DNA of 64,000 bases from Mesonia sp008017825 (GCF_008017825.1 NZ_VRLS01000010.1:33446-97445); one strand, 5' to 3'. Positions 25,528 to 34,871 are shown, numbered from the stretch's first letter. Translations and numbers: made by a program. Notes: generated from the sequence alone by a model not told the origin.

Positions 25528-26310
25528 TTAGTTTGAAAAATAACCTTTCATAATTCCTCGCTGAGAGTTTTTGATAAACTCTAAAATATCATCCCTCTCT
25601 GGTGTAGCTTCCATTTCAGCTTCAATAATAGTAACTGCTTGAGAGTTGTTATAATTCTTTTGGTATAAAATTCTATATATATCTTGAACTTCTCTAATTT
25701 TTTCGGTAGTAAAACCTCTTCGGCGTAAGCCTATAGAGTTAATTCCTACATATGATAAAGGTTCTCTTGCAGCTTTTACAAATGGAGGTACATCTTTTCT
25801 TACTAAAGAACCACCCGTGATAAAAGCGTGGCTTCCAATACTACAAAACTGCTGTATTGCTGTCATCCCCGCTAAAATAACGTAGTCTCCTACATTAATG
25901 TGTCCTGCAAGGGTACTGTTATTAGAAAAAATACAATTGTCTCCTACAATACAATCGTGTGCAATATGACAATAAGCCATAATCCAACAATTATTTCCTA
26001 CAACCGTTTTCATACGGTCTGATGTTCCTCTATTAATGGTAACGCACTCTCTTATAGTAGTGTTGTCTCCAATAATAGTAAGCGTATCTTCATCATTAAA
26101 TTTTTTATCTTGTGGAACTGCAGAAATTACTGCTCCAGGAAAAATGCTAACATTCTTACCAATTCTAGCACCTTCCATTATGGTTACGTTAGAACCAATC
26201 CAACTTCCTTCTCCTATTACTACATTATTATGAATCGTTGTAAAAGGCTCAATTACAACATTTTTTGCGATTTTTGCACCTGGGTGCACATATGCCAAAG
26301 GTTGGTTCAT
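25528..26310 (-). CDS. lpxA: UDP-N-acetylglucosamine acyltransferase
   Basis: Catalyses the first step of lipid A synthesis, transfer of a 3-hydroxyacyl chain from ACP to the 3-OH of UDP-GlcNAc. The 260-residue protein begins with hexapeptide repeats (VHPGAKIAKNVVIEPFTTI) and contains MAYCHIAHDCIVGDNCIFSN with the catalytic His, then GGSLVRKDVPPFVKAAREPLSYVGIN and a C-terminal helical domain. Spacing is 9 bases after lpxC-fabZ and 12 before efp. Confidence 0.95.
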   Translation of the reverse strand: MNQPLAYVHPGAKIAKNVVIEPFTTIHNNVVIGEGSWIGSNVTIMEGARIGKNVSIFPGAVISAVPQDKKFNDEDTLTIIGDNTTIRECVTINRGTSDRMKTVVGNNCWIMAYCHIAHDCIVGDNCIFSNNSTLAGHINVGDYVILAGMTAIQQFCSIGSHAFITGGSLVRKDVPPFVKAAREPLSYVGINSIGLRRRGFTTEKIREVQDIYRILYQKNYNNSQAVTIIEAEMEATPERDDILEFIKNSQRGIMKGYFSN

Positions 26311-26319
26311 AAAATTAAA

Positions 26320-27705
26320 TTATTTTGATTTTACTATTTGTGCCATTAACTCTGCTTCAGCACATAATTTTCCATTAGTATATGCATAACCTTGCATATG
26401 ACAAATTCCTCTTCGAATTGGAGAAATTAAGTGACATCTAAAAATTAGCGTATCTCCTGGAACTACTTTTTGTTTAAACTTAACGTTATCTATTTTCATA
26501 AAATAGGTTAAGTAATTTTCTGGATCTGGAACAGTACTTAAAATAAGAATTCCACCCGTTTGGGCCATTGCTTCTACAATAAGAACACCAGGCATAACCG
26601 GAGCTCCTGGGAAGTGACCTTTAAAGAACTCTTCATTCATAGTCACATTTTTTGTTCCTAAAACGTGATTATCTGTTAGTTCAAAAATCTTATCTATTAA
26701 CAACATAGGTTGTCTATGTGGTAACATTTTCATGATTTGATTGACATCCATTAACGGAGCCTGATTCAAATCTACTTGAGGAACTTGATTTCGCTTTTCA
26801 GCTTTAATTTTTTTCGCCATTTTCTTTGCAAACTCGGTGTTTACCTTATGTCCTGGCTTATTGGCAATAATTCTTCCTTTTATTCTTGTTCCTATCAAGG
26901 CTAAATCACCAATAATATCTAGTAATTTATGTCTCGCTGCTTCGTTAGGGTGATGAAGAGTTAAGTTATCTAAAATTCCATTAGACTTTACTGAAATCTC
27001 ATCTTTATCAAAAACTTTTTTTAGTTTTTCCATTGTTTCTGGAGACAATTCTTTGTCCACATAAACTATAGCATTATTTAAATCTCCTCCTCGAATAAGG
27101 CCGTGATCTAATAAGGTTTCTATTTCATGTAAGAAACTAAAAGTTCTTGAATCTGCTATTTCTTCTTTAAACTCTTTAAGGTTTTTAATGCTAGCATTTT
27201 GAGTACCTAATACTTTAGTGCCAAAATCTACCATGGTGGTAATTTCATAATCACAAGCAGGAACTACCATAATTTCGCTCCCGGTTTCTTCATCTACATA
27301 ACTTGTGATTTCTTTTACTTCGTAGATTTCTCTTTCAATTTCTTGTTCTTTTACTCCAGCTTGCTCTAAAGCTTCTACAAAATATTTAGAAGAACCGTCC
27401 ATAATAGGAGGTTCACTAGCATCCATCTCTATAAGTACGTTATCAATTTCTAGACCTACACAAGCAGCTAATACATGTTCTGAGGTTTGTATTTGAACTC
27501 CGTTTTTCTCTAAAGAAGTACCTCGTTGTGTATTTACAACATAAGCTGCTTCAGCAGGTAAAGAAGGGTGACCTTCTAAATCCATTCTTTTAAAAACATA
27601 GCCATGATTTTCAGGAGCTGGCTTAAAAGTTAAGTTTACCTCTTTTCCTGTATGAAGCCCTACACCTTTTAAAGAGACTTCTTTTTGGATAGTTTGTTGT
27701 TTCAT
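26320..27705 (-). CDS. lpxC-fabZ: bifunctional LpxC deacetylase / FabZ dehydratase
   Basis: A fusion typical of Bacteroidota. Residues 1-~305 are the zinc deacetylase LpxC, the committed step of lipid A synthesis: SEHVLAACVGLEIDNVLIEMDASEPPIMDGSS and the zinc-binding ARHKLLDIIGDLALIG. Residues ~315-461 are the hot-dog dehydratase FabZ (MLPHRQPMLLIDKI, FFKGHFPGAPVMPGVLIVEAMAQTGG with the catalytic His and Glu). Fusion ties lipid A commitment to supply of 3-hydroxyacyl-ACP, the shared branch-point intermediate. Four bases separate it from lpxD. Confidence 0.95.
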   Translation of the reverse strand: MKQQTIQKEVSLKGVGLHTGKEVNLTFKPAPENHGYVFKRMDLEGHPSLPAEAAYVVNTQRGTSLEKNGVQIQTSEHVLAACVGLEIDNVLIEMDASEPPIMDGSSKYFVEALEQAGVKEQEIEREIYEVKEITSYVDEETGSEIMVVPACDYEITTMVDFGTKVLGTQNASIKNLKEFKEEIADSRTFSFLHEIETLLDHGLIRGGDLNNAIVYVDKELSPETMEKLKKVFDKDEISVKSNGILDNLTLHHPNEAARHKLLDIIGDLALIGTRIKGRIIANKPGHKVNTEFAKKMAKKIKAEKRNQVPQVDLNQAPLMDVNQIMKMLPHRQPMLLIDKIFELTDNHVLGTKNVTMNEEFFKGHFPGAPVMPGVLIVEAMAQTGGILILSTVPDPENYLTYFMKIDNVKFKQKVVPGDTLIFRCHLISPIRRGICHMQGYAYTNGKLCAEAELMAQIVKSK

Positions 27706-27709
27706 TTTT

Positions 27710-28741
27710 TTAAGCTTTCTTACTATTTAGCTGTTTTTCTACTTGATTTAATCTATTGATCGATTTTGATAAATTTTTAAAATGCACATAAGATTTATTA
27801 AAATCCCCGTAATTTAAAGCGGGAGAACCTTGTAAAACCTCATCATCTTTTACATTTCTACCTATACCAGATTGTGCTTGTATTTTAACTCGATCCCCAA
27901 TTCTTATATGTCCAACAATACCTACTTGCCCACCAATAATACAGTTTTTACCAATTTTAGTAGAACCTGCAATACCCGTTTGTGCAGCAATAGCGGTATG
28001 TTCACCAATTTCTACATTATGTGCTATTTGAATTTGATTATCTAGTTTTACTCCTTTTCTTATTATAGTAGAACCTAATGTAGCACGATCTATCGTTGTT
28101 CCTGCACCAATATCTACATAATCTTCAACGATAACATTTCCTATTTGAGGAACCTTTTGATACTCTCCACTCTCATTCGGCATAAAGCCAAATCCATCTG
28201 CCCCAACTATAACACCACTATGAATTACACAGTGGTTACCTATAATCGATTCTGAGTATATTTTTGCTCCAGCAAAGACAATTACATTATCGCCTATTGT
28301 TACGTTATCACCTATATAAGCATTAGGGTAAACTTTTACATTATTCCCTAATTTTACATTATTGCCTATATATGCAAATGCTCCTAAATAGATATTTTCT
28401 CCATAATTTGAAGATTCCCCTATAAAACTAGGTTGCTCTATTCCAGATTTATTTAGTTTTACTTGATTATAATATTCTAAAAGTGTGGTAAACGATTTGT
28501 ATGAATCTTCTACCTTTATAAGCGTAGTGTCGACTGGTTTTTCTAGAACGAAATCTTTATTGACTATGCAAATAGATGCATTAGTACTGTAAATAAAAGA
28601 TTCGTATTTTGGATTAGAAAGAAAAGTTAGCGACCCTTCGGTACCTTCTTCAATTTTGGCAAGCTGAGAAACTTCTACCTCAGGATTACCATGAATCTCC
28701 CCTTCTAATATTTCGGCTATTTGTGCTGCTTTAAATTTCAT
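27710..28741 (-). CDS. lpxD: UDP-3-O-(3-hydroxyacyl)glucosamine N-acyltransferase
   Basis: Catalyses the third step of lipid A synthesis, N-acylation of the deacetylated UDP-sugar. The 343-residue protein has an N-terminal UMP-binding domain (LTFLSNPKYESFIYSTNASICIV), then many hexapeptide repeats, with NQIQIAHNVEIGEHTAIAAQTGIAG containing the catalytic His, and a C-terminal helix (FKNLSKSINRLNQVEKQL). It is the first lipid A gene of the cluster, 23 bases after the HD gene. Confidence 0.95.
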   Translation of the reverse strand: MKFKAAQIAEILEGEIHGNPEVEVSQLAKIEEGTEGSLTFLSNPKYESFIYSTNASICIVNKDFVLEKPVDTTLIKVEDSYKSFTTLLEYYNQVKLNKSGIEQPSFIGESSNYGENIYLGAFAYIGNNVKLGNNVKVYPNAYIGDNVTIGDNVIVFAGAKIYSESIIGNHCVIHSGVIVGADGFGFMPNESGEYQKVPQIGNVIVEDYVDIGAGTTIDRATLGSTIIRKGVKLDNQIQIAHNVEIGEHTAIAAQTGIAGSTKIGKNCIIGGQVGIVGHIRIGDRVKIQAQSGIGRNVKDDEVLQGSPALNYGDFNKSYVHFKNLSKSINRLNQVEKQLNSKKA

Positions 28742-28764
28742 TCTGACAAAAATAGAAAAAAATG

Positions 28765-29994
28765 TTAATCTTTTTGTTTTGGATAGCAGATATAATATTT
28801 TACAACAGCTTTTGATAATGCATCTAAGTTTAATTGATCTGAAACTTTTGCTACATCGCTTATCTTCCCGTTCTTATGTAAAATATTTATATTCTCTAAG
28901 TTAGTATTATATGCAAGGTTAGCAACTTTACCTGTAAAAACAAAATAAGAAGCCTCTTCTTCGCTAATATTATACTTTTCAATTAACCTTTTTAAATGTC
29001 GTTCTTTTTTCTTTTCAGAAACGGGTTGCTTTTTTAATTTTACCTTCAACAAATCTCGATCTATGACCATTTTACATAAATTACTTAACACAAAGTCATC
29101 TACATAAACCCATTCTTTCATGGCCGACACAATATCGTAATCATCTAACTTGCTGAATATATCTAGAGTCTCTTCCGTAAAGTTATCTTGAGCAATTTCA
29201 TTATTTAAAAAATAATTTAATGCTCTACTCGCATGAAGCTTAACTCCCGTACTAGATAAATATTTAGCTCTTTTTAAAACTCTAATTAACAGTTGCTCTG
29301 CACCTAAACTAGTTTTGTGCAAATACACTTGCCAATACATAAGTCTTCTAGCTACTAAGAATTTTTCTACTGAATAAATTCCTTTTTGTTCTACCACTAA
29401 CTCATCATTAACAACATTTAGCATGGTTATGAGTCGCTCACTATTAATACTACCTTCGGCAACACCTGTATAGAAACTATCTCGTTTTAAATAATCTAAG
29501 CGGTCTACATCGAGCTGACTTGCAATAAGCTGCTTAAAAAATTTTCTGTGATATTCACCTTTAAAGATCTGAATAGCCAACGTTAAACTTTGGTTAAAGT
29601 CAGTATTCATTTTCTCCATAAATTGAAGCGAAATTGACTCGTGACTAATCCCATTTACAATACTATGTTCCATAGCATGAGAGAAAGGTCCGTGTCCAAT
29701 ATCGTGCAACAATATAGCAATAAGTAAAGCTTCTTCTTCTTTATCTGAAACCTTAACTCCTTTAAATCTAAGCACATCTAAAGATTTTCTCATAAGATGC
29801 ATGCAACCTAAAGCATGATGAAATCGAGTATGATGAGCTCCTGGATATACCAAATAAGACATGCCCATTTGAGATATTCTTCTTAAGCGTTGAAAATACG
29901 GATGCTCGATAATATCAAAAATCCGTTCGTTGGGAATGGTAATAAATCCGTAAATTGGATCGTTTAATATTTTAAGTTTGTTTCTCTGATTCAA
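28765..29994 (-). CDS. HD-domain phosphohydrolase
   Basis: A 409-residue protein whose N-terminal half has the HD metal-binding set: FQRLRRISQMG, HHTRFHHALGCMHLMRK, ILLHDIGHGPFSHAMEHS and QLDVDRLDYLKRDSFYTG. These follow the dGTPase/HD superfamily order (H...HD...D). Members can act on nucleotides such as dNTPs, but the substrate is unassigned. The second half is helical with a basic KKQPVSEKKKERHLKRL stretch. It precedes lpxD by 23 bases and is divergent from porX. Confidence 0.85.
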   Translation of the reverse strand: MNQRNKLKILNDPIYGFITIPNERIFDIIEHPYFQRLRRISQMGMSYLVYPGAHHTRFHHALGCMHLMRKSLDVLRFKGVKVSDKEEEALLIAILLHDIGHGPFSHAMEHSIVNGISHESISLQFMEKMNTDFNQSLTLAIQIFKGEYHRKFFKQLIASQLDVDRLDYLKRDSFYTGVAEGSINSERLITMLNVVNDELVVEQKGIYSVEKFLVARRLMYWQVYLHKTSLGAEQLLIRVLKRAKYLSSTGVKLHASRALNYFLNNEIAQDNFTEETLDIFSKLDDYDIVSAMKEWVYVDDFVLSNLCKMVIDRDLLKVKLKKQPVSEKKKERHLKRLIEKYNISEEEASYFVFTGKVANLAYNTNLENINILHKNGKISDVAKVSDQLNLDALSKAVVKYYICYPKQKD

Positions 29995-30016
29995 ATCAAA
30001 AATTTAATAATTAAAG

Positions 30017-30044
30017 CAAATATACATATATGAACCATATCAAA
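30017..30044 (-). promoter_or_regulatory. candidate promoter of the HD/lpx gene cluster
   Basis: On the minus strand TTTG (30041-30044), 16 bases, then TATATTTG (30017-30024) gives the Bacteroidota promoter layout with slightly short spacing. It lies partly inside the start of the divergent porX gene. A start near 30010 would be about 15 bases ahead of the HD gene's ATG. Confidence 0.4.
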
Positions 30045-31577
30045 GTACTTTGGGTAGATGACGAAATAGATTTATTAAAACCTCATATTATTTTTTTAGA
30101 AGGAAAAGGCTACGATGTCACCACGTGCCAAAGTGGAACTGAAGCTATTGAGGAGGTAAATGAGAATAATTTTGATATTGTTTTATTAGACGAAAATATG
30201 CCTGGTTTAACCGGACTAGAAACCTTATCGGAAATAAAATCAAAACGAAGTACTCTTCCTGTAGTGATGATTACAAAAAGTGAAGAGGAATATATTATGG
30301 AAGAAGCTATTGGTTCTAAAATAGCCGATTACCTTATTAAGCCTGTCAATCCCAATCAAATTCTATTAAGTTTAAAGAAAAATTTAGACCACTCTCGCCT
30401 AGTTTCAGAAAAAACTACTTCTAACTACCAACAAGAGTTTAGAAAAATTGCGATGGATATGTCTATGGTCAACACTTTTGAAGAGTGGGCAGAAATTTAT
30501 CAGCGTTTAGTCTATTGGGAATTGCAGTTAGAGAATATTGAAGATACTGGAATGTTTGAAATTCTAGAATCTCAAAAAACTGAAGCTAATAGTCAATTCT
30601 GTAAATTTGTAGAGAAAAATTACACCACTTGGTTTGATGGAAATGACAAGCCAATTATGTCTCATACTTTATTTAAAGAAAAAGTAGTACCGCAACTCAA
30701 TAAAGAACAACCTACACTTTTAGTTGTAATTGACAATCTTCGTTATGATCAATGGCGTGCTTTTGAGCCAATAGTTAATAATTATTACAAAAAAGAAAGT
30801 GAGATTCCTTTCTATAGTATTTTACCTACAGCAACCCAATATGCTAGAAATGCCATTTTTTCGGGATTAATGCCTTCCGATATGGAAAAGAAACATCCAG
30901 AATGGTGGTTAAATGATACCGATGACGGAGGTAAAAATATGCACGAAGAAGATTTTCTTATAGCTCAAATGAAACGTTTAGGCTTAGATTATAAAACTGC
31001 ATACCATAAAATAACTAGCCTAAAAGGCGGAAAAAAATTGGTAGATAACTTTAAATCGCAAAAAGAAAACGATTTAACCGTCGTAGTTTACAATTTCGTT
31101 GATATGCTTTCACACTCAAAAACAGAAATGGAAGTTATAAAAGAATTGGCTTCTAACGATAAGTCTTATCGTTCGTTAACCGAAAGTTGGTTTAAAAATT
31201 CACCTTTACTAGAGATTATACAGCAAGCACAACAATTAGGATTTAAATTAATTATCACAACAGACCACGGAACTATTAATGCTAAGAACCCTTCTAAAGT
31301 TATAGGTGATAAAAACACGAGTCTTAATTTACGTTACAAAACAGGAAAAAGTCTCACTTATGAAGGTAAAGACGTAATTGCAGCTAAAAACCCCAAAGAA
31401 TTTCACTTGCCAAGTATAAATATGAGCAGTTCTTTTATCTTTGCAAAAGGAGATCTTTTCTTTGCTTACCCTAATAACTATAATCATTATGTCAGTTATT
31501 ATAGAAACACTTATCAACACGGCGGGGTTTCTTTAGAAGAAATGATCATCCCTTTTTCAGTACTTAAACCAAGATAA
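30030..31577 (+). CDS. porX: T9SS response regulator PorX (receiver plus PglZ domain)
   Basis: A 515-residue two-component regulator of the type IX secretion system. The receiver domain (residues 1-~120) shows VDDEIDLL, the phosphorylatable Asp54 in VLLDENMPG, and the conserved Lys in YLIKPVNP. The rest is a helical linker and an alkaline-phosphatase-like PglZ domain (LVVIDNLRYDQWRAF, LPTATQYARNAIFSGLMP, IITTDHGTINA with metal-binding Asp-His), as in characterised PorX proteins, which act as zinc-dependent phosphodiesterases. It is followed by tsaE after 11 bases. T9SS cargo is seen at the start of the window. Confidence 0.92.
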   Translation: MNHIKVLWVDDEIDLLKPHIIFLEGKGYDVTTCQSGTEAIEEVNENNFDIVLLDENMPGLTGLETLSEIKSKRSTLPVVMITKSEEEYIMEEAIGSKIADYLIKPVNPNQILLSLKKNLDHSRLVSEKTTSNYQQEFRKIAMDMSMVNTFEEWAEIYQRLVYWELQLENIEDTGMFEILESQKTEANSQFCKFVEKNYTTWFDGNDKPIMSHTLFKEKVVPQLNKEQPTLLVVIDNLRYDQWRAFEPIVNNYYKKESEIPFYSILPTATQYARNAIFSGLMPSDMEKKHPEWWLNDTDDGGKNMHEEDFLIAQMKRLGLDYKTAYHKITSLKGGKKLVDNFKSQKENDLTVVVYNFVDMLSHSKTEMEVIKELASNDKSYRSLTESWFKNSPLLEIIQQAQQLGFKLIITTDHGTINAKNPSKVIGDKNTSLNLRYKTGKSLTYEGKDVIAAKNPKEFHLPSINMSSSFIFAKGDLFFAYPNNYNHYVSYYRNTYQHGGVSLEEMIIPFSVLKPR

Positions 31578-31588
31578 ATTGTGAAGTG

Positions 31589-31996
31589 ATGCAAATAGAA
31601 TATAACTTATCAGAAATTTCTGATGTTGCAAAAAAAATTATAAAAGTGTCTTCTAGCAAGACACTTTTATTTTATGGAGAAATGGGAGCAGGTAAAACCA
31701 CTCTGATCAAAGAAATTGTAAAACAATTAGGATCTCTTGATAAAGTAAGCAGCCCAACCTTTTCTTTAGTGAATGAATACAAAGGAATAAACAATCCTAT
31801 TTTTCACTTTGACTTTCACAGAATAGAGGATGAAGATGAAGCTTACGACATAGGGTTTGAAGAATACTTAGAATCTCATAATTGGTGTTTAATAGAATGG
31901 CCGCAAAATGTGGAAAATTTATTACTATTAGACAAACATGAAATTCACATCTCTAAAGTAGGTGAATTAAAAAGAAATCTAAATTTTAAGAAATAA
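31589..31996 (+). CDS. tsaE: tRNA t6A-modification ATPase TsaE
   Basis: A P-loop ATPase that drives the TsaBD complex making N6-threonylcarbamoyladenosine at position 37 of ANN-decoding tRNAs. The Walker A motif is GEMGAGKTTL, FHFDFHRIED is the family's conserved block, and CLIEWPQN is near the C-terminus. I used the ATG at 31589; an in-frame GTG three bases earlier is possible. It follows porX by 11 bases and is probably co-transcribed. Confidence 0.9.
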   Translation: MQIEYNLSEISDVAKKIIKVSSSKTLLFYGEMGAGKTTLIKEIVKQLGSLDKVSSPTFSLVNEYKGINNPIFHFDFHRIEDEDEAYDIGFEEYLESHNWCLIEWPQNVENLLLLDKHEIHISKVGELKRNLNFKK

Positions 31997-32121
31997 CGTA
32001 TATTTACTGAATACTTTAGTTGAAGTAAAGCTTTGTAATTATCTGTAAATCAATGTTTTTTATTTTAAAAAATTTGCAAAGGTACGGCAAAGATAATTAA
32101 CATTTTTAACTATTTTGTTCA

Positions 32122-32129
32122 TAGGTTTG
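32122..32129 (+). promoter_or_regulatory. candidate -7 promoter element upstream of the small lipoprotein
   Basis: TAGGTTTG matches TAnnTTTG about 30 bases before the lipoprotein ATG. The -33 region is T-rich but has no exact TTTG at 19 bases. Confidence 0.35.
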
Positions 32130-32158
32130 TATCATAAATAATCAAAAAAACAAACACC

Positions 32159-32305
32159 ATGAATACAAAAAACTTTATCTTCGCTATTGCAACTTTAGGA
32201 TTTTTAGCAACATCTTGTAGCCCACAAGCCATTGATGAACACACAACACAAGACAATATCAAGTCGATCGAAAAGAAAGACGTCAAAATCCCTACTAACG
32301 GGTAG
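32159..32305 (+). CDS. small lipoprotein
   Basis: A 48-residue frame with a textbook lipoprotein signal peptide: MNTKNFIFAIATLGFLATSC, lipobox Cys20. This leaves a mature peptide of only 29 residues (SPQAIDEHTTQ... ending IPTNG). It overlaps the next gene's likely start by about 70 bases in another frame. The function is unknown. Similar tiny lipoproteins occur in flavobacteria and are often missed by gene callers. Confidence 0.6.
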   Translation: MNTKNFIFAIATLGFLATSCSPQAIDEHTTQDNIKSIEKKDVKIPTNG

Positions 32306-32759
32306 TCTGATTGCGCTAGTTATAGCGGCAACACCTTATATATTTTATATTTACAAAAGTTTCCCAAGCACAGATAGCTGGGAAACTTTTTTATTTACTT
32401 TTCAAAGTAATTTTTACGAAAACGTGAGTGTAAGCGTATGGACAATTATGGGGAAATTTGTCCCCATCTTATTGCTTACAATCTGGTTTACAACTTGCAA
32501 ACACTGGTGGTATCATGTGATACTTATACCTATAGGAATGTATTTATTTCAATTAGTTAGTGTTATTAATGACGATATAACATATTTTGACGTTGTTGAA
32601 ATTTGGTTCTTGATACCCATAATGGCTGTAATTGTACCTGTGGTCTATTTAATTAGAGCTAAACTTTTCGCTAGTATTCATAGAAATGATCTTGATGATA
32701 TAGAAGAAGATTTATTAAAACAAAAAGGGTTTTTTGGTCAAATTAAGGATCTTTTTTAA
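32235..32759 (+). CDS. small multi-pass membrane protein of unknown function
   Basis: About 174 residues with four hydrophobic segments (about residues 21-41, 72-90, 97-115 and 128-147) and an acidic, charged C-terminal tail (DLDDIEEDLLKQKG). There is no recognised family. The first ATG (32235) lies inside the lipoprotein frame. The N-terminal ~18 residues are Ser/Lys/Arg-rich and could be leader-like, so the true start may be later. It precedes alanine dehydrogenase by 66 bases. Confidence 0.6.
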   Translation: MNTQHKTISSRSKRKTSKSLLTGSLIALVIAATPYIFYIYKSFPSTDSWETFLFTFQSNFYENVSVSVWTIMGKFVPILLLTIWFTTCKHWWYHVILIPIGMYLFQLVSVINDDITYFDVVEIWFLIPIMAVIVPVVYLIRAKLFASIHRNDLDDIEEDLLKQKGFFGQIKDLF

Positions 32760-32825
32760 CAGCACTTCTTTAAACACTTGTAGATTTCTTCTTTTTTTTC
32801 TTTCTTTATATAAACGCGAATATCT

Positions 32826-34022
32826 ATGGGCAAGCCATCTACTCCATTCAGTCAAGCTGAATTAATTCCACAAGAGGAAACCTTAGAAATACAAAAAACA
32901 AAAGGAAAATTATATATTGGTTTACCAAAGGAAACTTCTTACCAAGAAAAAAGAGTATGCTTAACCCCAGATGCCGTTGCAGCAATTACAGCTCACGGTC
33001 ATCGAGTGCTTATTGAAAGTAATGCAGGCATAGATGCTAATTTTTCAGATAAAGATTATAGCGAAGCTGGAGCTAAAATTACTAAAGATACCGCGAAAGT
33101 CTTCTCTTGTCCCATTATACTTAAGGTTGAGCCACCTTCATTTGAGGAACTAAACCTTATGAACCCTCAAACTATTTTAATTTCTGCTCTTCAGTTAAAG
33201 ACACAATGTAAAGATTACTTCCAAAAGCTGGCAGAAAAACGTATTACTGCCTTAGCTTTTGAATTTATTAAAGATGAAGATGGTAGTTATCCCGCAGTAA
33301 GAGCATTAAGTGAAATTGCAGGAACAGCTTCTATTTTAATCGCTTCAGAACTTTTAGCGAATCCATTAGGTAGCGGCCTTATGTTTGGAAATATAAGCGG
33401 TGTACCTCCAGTAGAAGTAGTTATTATTGGCGCGGGTACTGTTGGAGAGTTTGCAGGAAGATCGGCTATTGGGTTGGGAGCAAATGTAAAAGTATTTGAT
33501 AATTCACTTACAAAACTAAGAAATATTCAAACTAATTTAGGCAGACCGCTCTACACCTCTACCTTGCAACCCAAAAATTTAACCAAAGCTCTTAAACGAG
33601 CAGATGTCGTAATAGGTGCTGTAAGAGGTAATGACCGCTCCCCTATTATTGTAACTGAAGATATGGTTCAATCTATGAAAAAAGGATCGGTCATTATTGA
33701 CGTAAGTATTGATATGGGAGGTTGTTTTGAAACTTCAGAAGTCACCTCGCATGATGAGCCAACACAAATAAAACACAATGTAATTCATTACGGAGTACCC
33801 AATATTCCTTCAAAATACTCAAGAACTTCCTCTATTTCAATCAGTAATATATTTACTCCTTCTTTATTACATATAGCAGAATCTGGAGGCTTAGAAAATA
33901 CATTAAGATTTGATCGTGGTTTAAGAAATGGGTTGTATTTTTACCACGGTATTTTAACCAATAAATCCGTAGCAGATTGGTTTAACCTATCATATAGAGA
34001 TATTAATCTGCTTATCTTTTAA
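32826..34022 (+). CDS. ald: alanine dehydrogenase
   Basis: An NAD-dependent enzyme interconverting alanine with pyruvate and ammonia. The 398-residue protein shows IGLPKETSYQEKRVCLTPDAV (family N-terminal block), RVLIESNAG, the nucleotide-binding VVIIGAGTVGEFAGRSAIGLGANVKVFD, and DVSIDMGGCFETS. A ~30-residue N-terminal extension precedes the usual start of the family. The C-terminal part resembles the Bacteroidota branch of Ald rather than the Bacillus enzyme, so the PntA-like relative is the main alternative. Confidence 0.85.
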   Translation: MGKPSTPFSQAELIPQEETLEIQKTKGKLYIGLPKETSYQEKRVCLTPDAVAAITAHGHRVLIESNAGIDANFSDKDYSEAGAKITKDTAKVFSCPIILKVEPPSFEELNLMNPQTILISALQLKTQCKDYFQKLAEKRITALAFEFIKDEDGSYPAVRALSEIAGTASILIASELLANPLGSGLMFGNISGVPPVEVVIIGAGTVGEFAGRSAIGLGANVKVFDNSLTKLRNIQTNLGRPLYTSTLQPKNLTKALKRADVVIGAVRGNDRSPIIVTEDMVQSMKKGSVIIDVSIDMGGCFETSEVTSHDEPTQIKHNVIHYGVPNIPSKYSRTSSISISNIFTPSLLHIAESGGLENTLRFDRGLRNGLYFYHGILTNKSVADWFNLSYRDINLLIF

Positions 34023-34028
34023 ACAAAT

Positions 34029-34406
34029 ATGAAACTAGCAGCAAGACTTGCCTACTACTCAGTAGGTTTTTTTATAGGTATTATGATTCTTATGTTTTTC
34101 CTTAGCGGAAAAAAAACCTCATGTGATTACGGTCCAGATGCAAGAGTTCTAAAAAACATTAGAATTAAAAACAAAACATATGAACCTAGTGTTCTTTTAT
34201 TTTTGAAAGAGAACCAATTAGATACTTCTGTAGTAAGGAATATTTTAAATTCTGGTGATGTTGATTTTTCAAATAGCAACACAAAACTTGATTCTTGTAA
34301 AATCTACGCTGTAGAAGGAGAAGTAAATAATAAAAACCTAACCTTAAGAATAGAAAACTGCGAAAATCAAGCCACTATTCAGCAAATAAATTTTAAGAAA
34401 GATTAA
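34029..34406 (+). CDS. small membrane-anchored protein (DUF4258-like)
   Basis: 125 residues with one N-terminal transmembrane or signal-anchor segment (about 9-25, YYSVGFFIGIMILMFFL) and then a short soluble domain, CDYGPDARVLKNIRIKNKTYEP... CKIYAVEGEVNNKNLTLRIENCENQATI. The C-terminal pattern resembles the DUF4258 fold, with no known role. It starts 6 bases after ald and is likely co-transcribed. Confidence 0.6.
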   Translation: MKLAARLAYYSVGFFIGIMILMFFLSGKKTSCDYGPDARVLKNIRIKNKTYEPSVLLFLKENQLDTSVVRNILNSGDVDFSNSNTKLDSCKIYAVEGEVNNKNLTLRIENCENQATIQQINFKKD

Positions 34407-34493
34407 GGTAAAAATATTTTTAAAAGTGATTAAATATTTATTCTTTTAATTATTATTGTCTATAAAATTGCAAAACAAAAAAGAGTTGTATTT

Positions 34494-34832
34494 ATGAAAA
34501 GAGTAATAGTTGATTACAAAAAACTTACCCCTGAAATTCTGAGCTTATTGGTAGAAAAATACCCTGACGGCTATGATGATGATCACGTGATCACATTTAA
34601 AAATGCAAAAAACGAAACCATAGAAGCTGTAGAGGTAAGAACTGAAGACTCTATATACTTAGTAAAAGTAAGTACACGTTTAGAGAATACCATGGCAAAT
34701 TATGAAGAGGACGATTACGATGAAGATGATTTTAATGAACCTATAGAAGAAATAAGCTCTAATGATAAGAAATTATTGAATGAAGATATAGAGGACGACG
34801 AGGAAGATGATGACGATAGCGAAGAAGAATAG
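34494..34832 (+). CDS. acidic hypothetical protein
   Basis: 112 residues. The first ~60 are an ordered-looking alpha/beta segment (RVIVDYKKLTPEILSLLVEKYPDGYDDDHVITFKN). The last ~45 are almost entirely Asp/Glu (EEDDYDEDDFNEP ... EDDEEDDDDSEEE), predicted to be disordered and strongly negative. The function is unknown; such tails often bind basic proteins or metal ions. It ends at a strong terminator. Confidence 0.75.
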   Translation: MKRVIVDYKKLTPEILSLLVEKYPDGYDDDHVITFKNAKNETIEAVEVRTEDSIYLVKVSTRLENTMANYEEDDYDEDDFNEPIEEISSNDKKLLNEDIEDDEEDDDDSEEE

Positions 34833-34835
34833 ATA

Positions 34836-34871
34836 AAAAAAGCCTTTCAAATAAAACTGAAAGGCTTTTTT
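34836..34871 (+). terminator. terminator after the acidic gene
   Basis: The stem core GCCTTTCA / TGAAAGGC is extended by A-T pairs, with a loop of 8 bases and a T-run on the right. It begins a few bases after the stop codon of the acidic gene. It also faces the convergent 101-residue gene. Confidence 0.85.

Noticed and set aside
28765..29994. antiphage HD nuclease or dGTPase defence gene
   Set aside because: It is embedded ahead of lpxD in a housekeeping operon and no defence partner is adjacent, so a metabolic role is more likely.
30030..31577. BREX or phage-exclusion PglZ protein
   Set aside because: The PglZ domain is fused behind a receiver domain with the phosphorylatable Asp, the layout of PorX, and there are no BREX neighbours.
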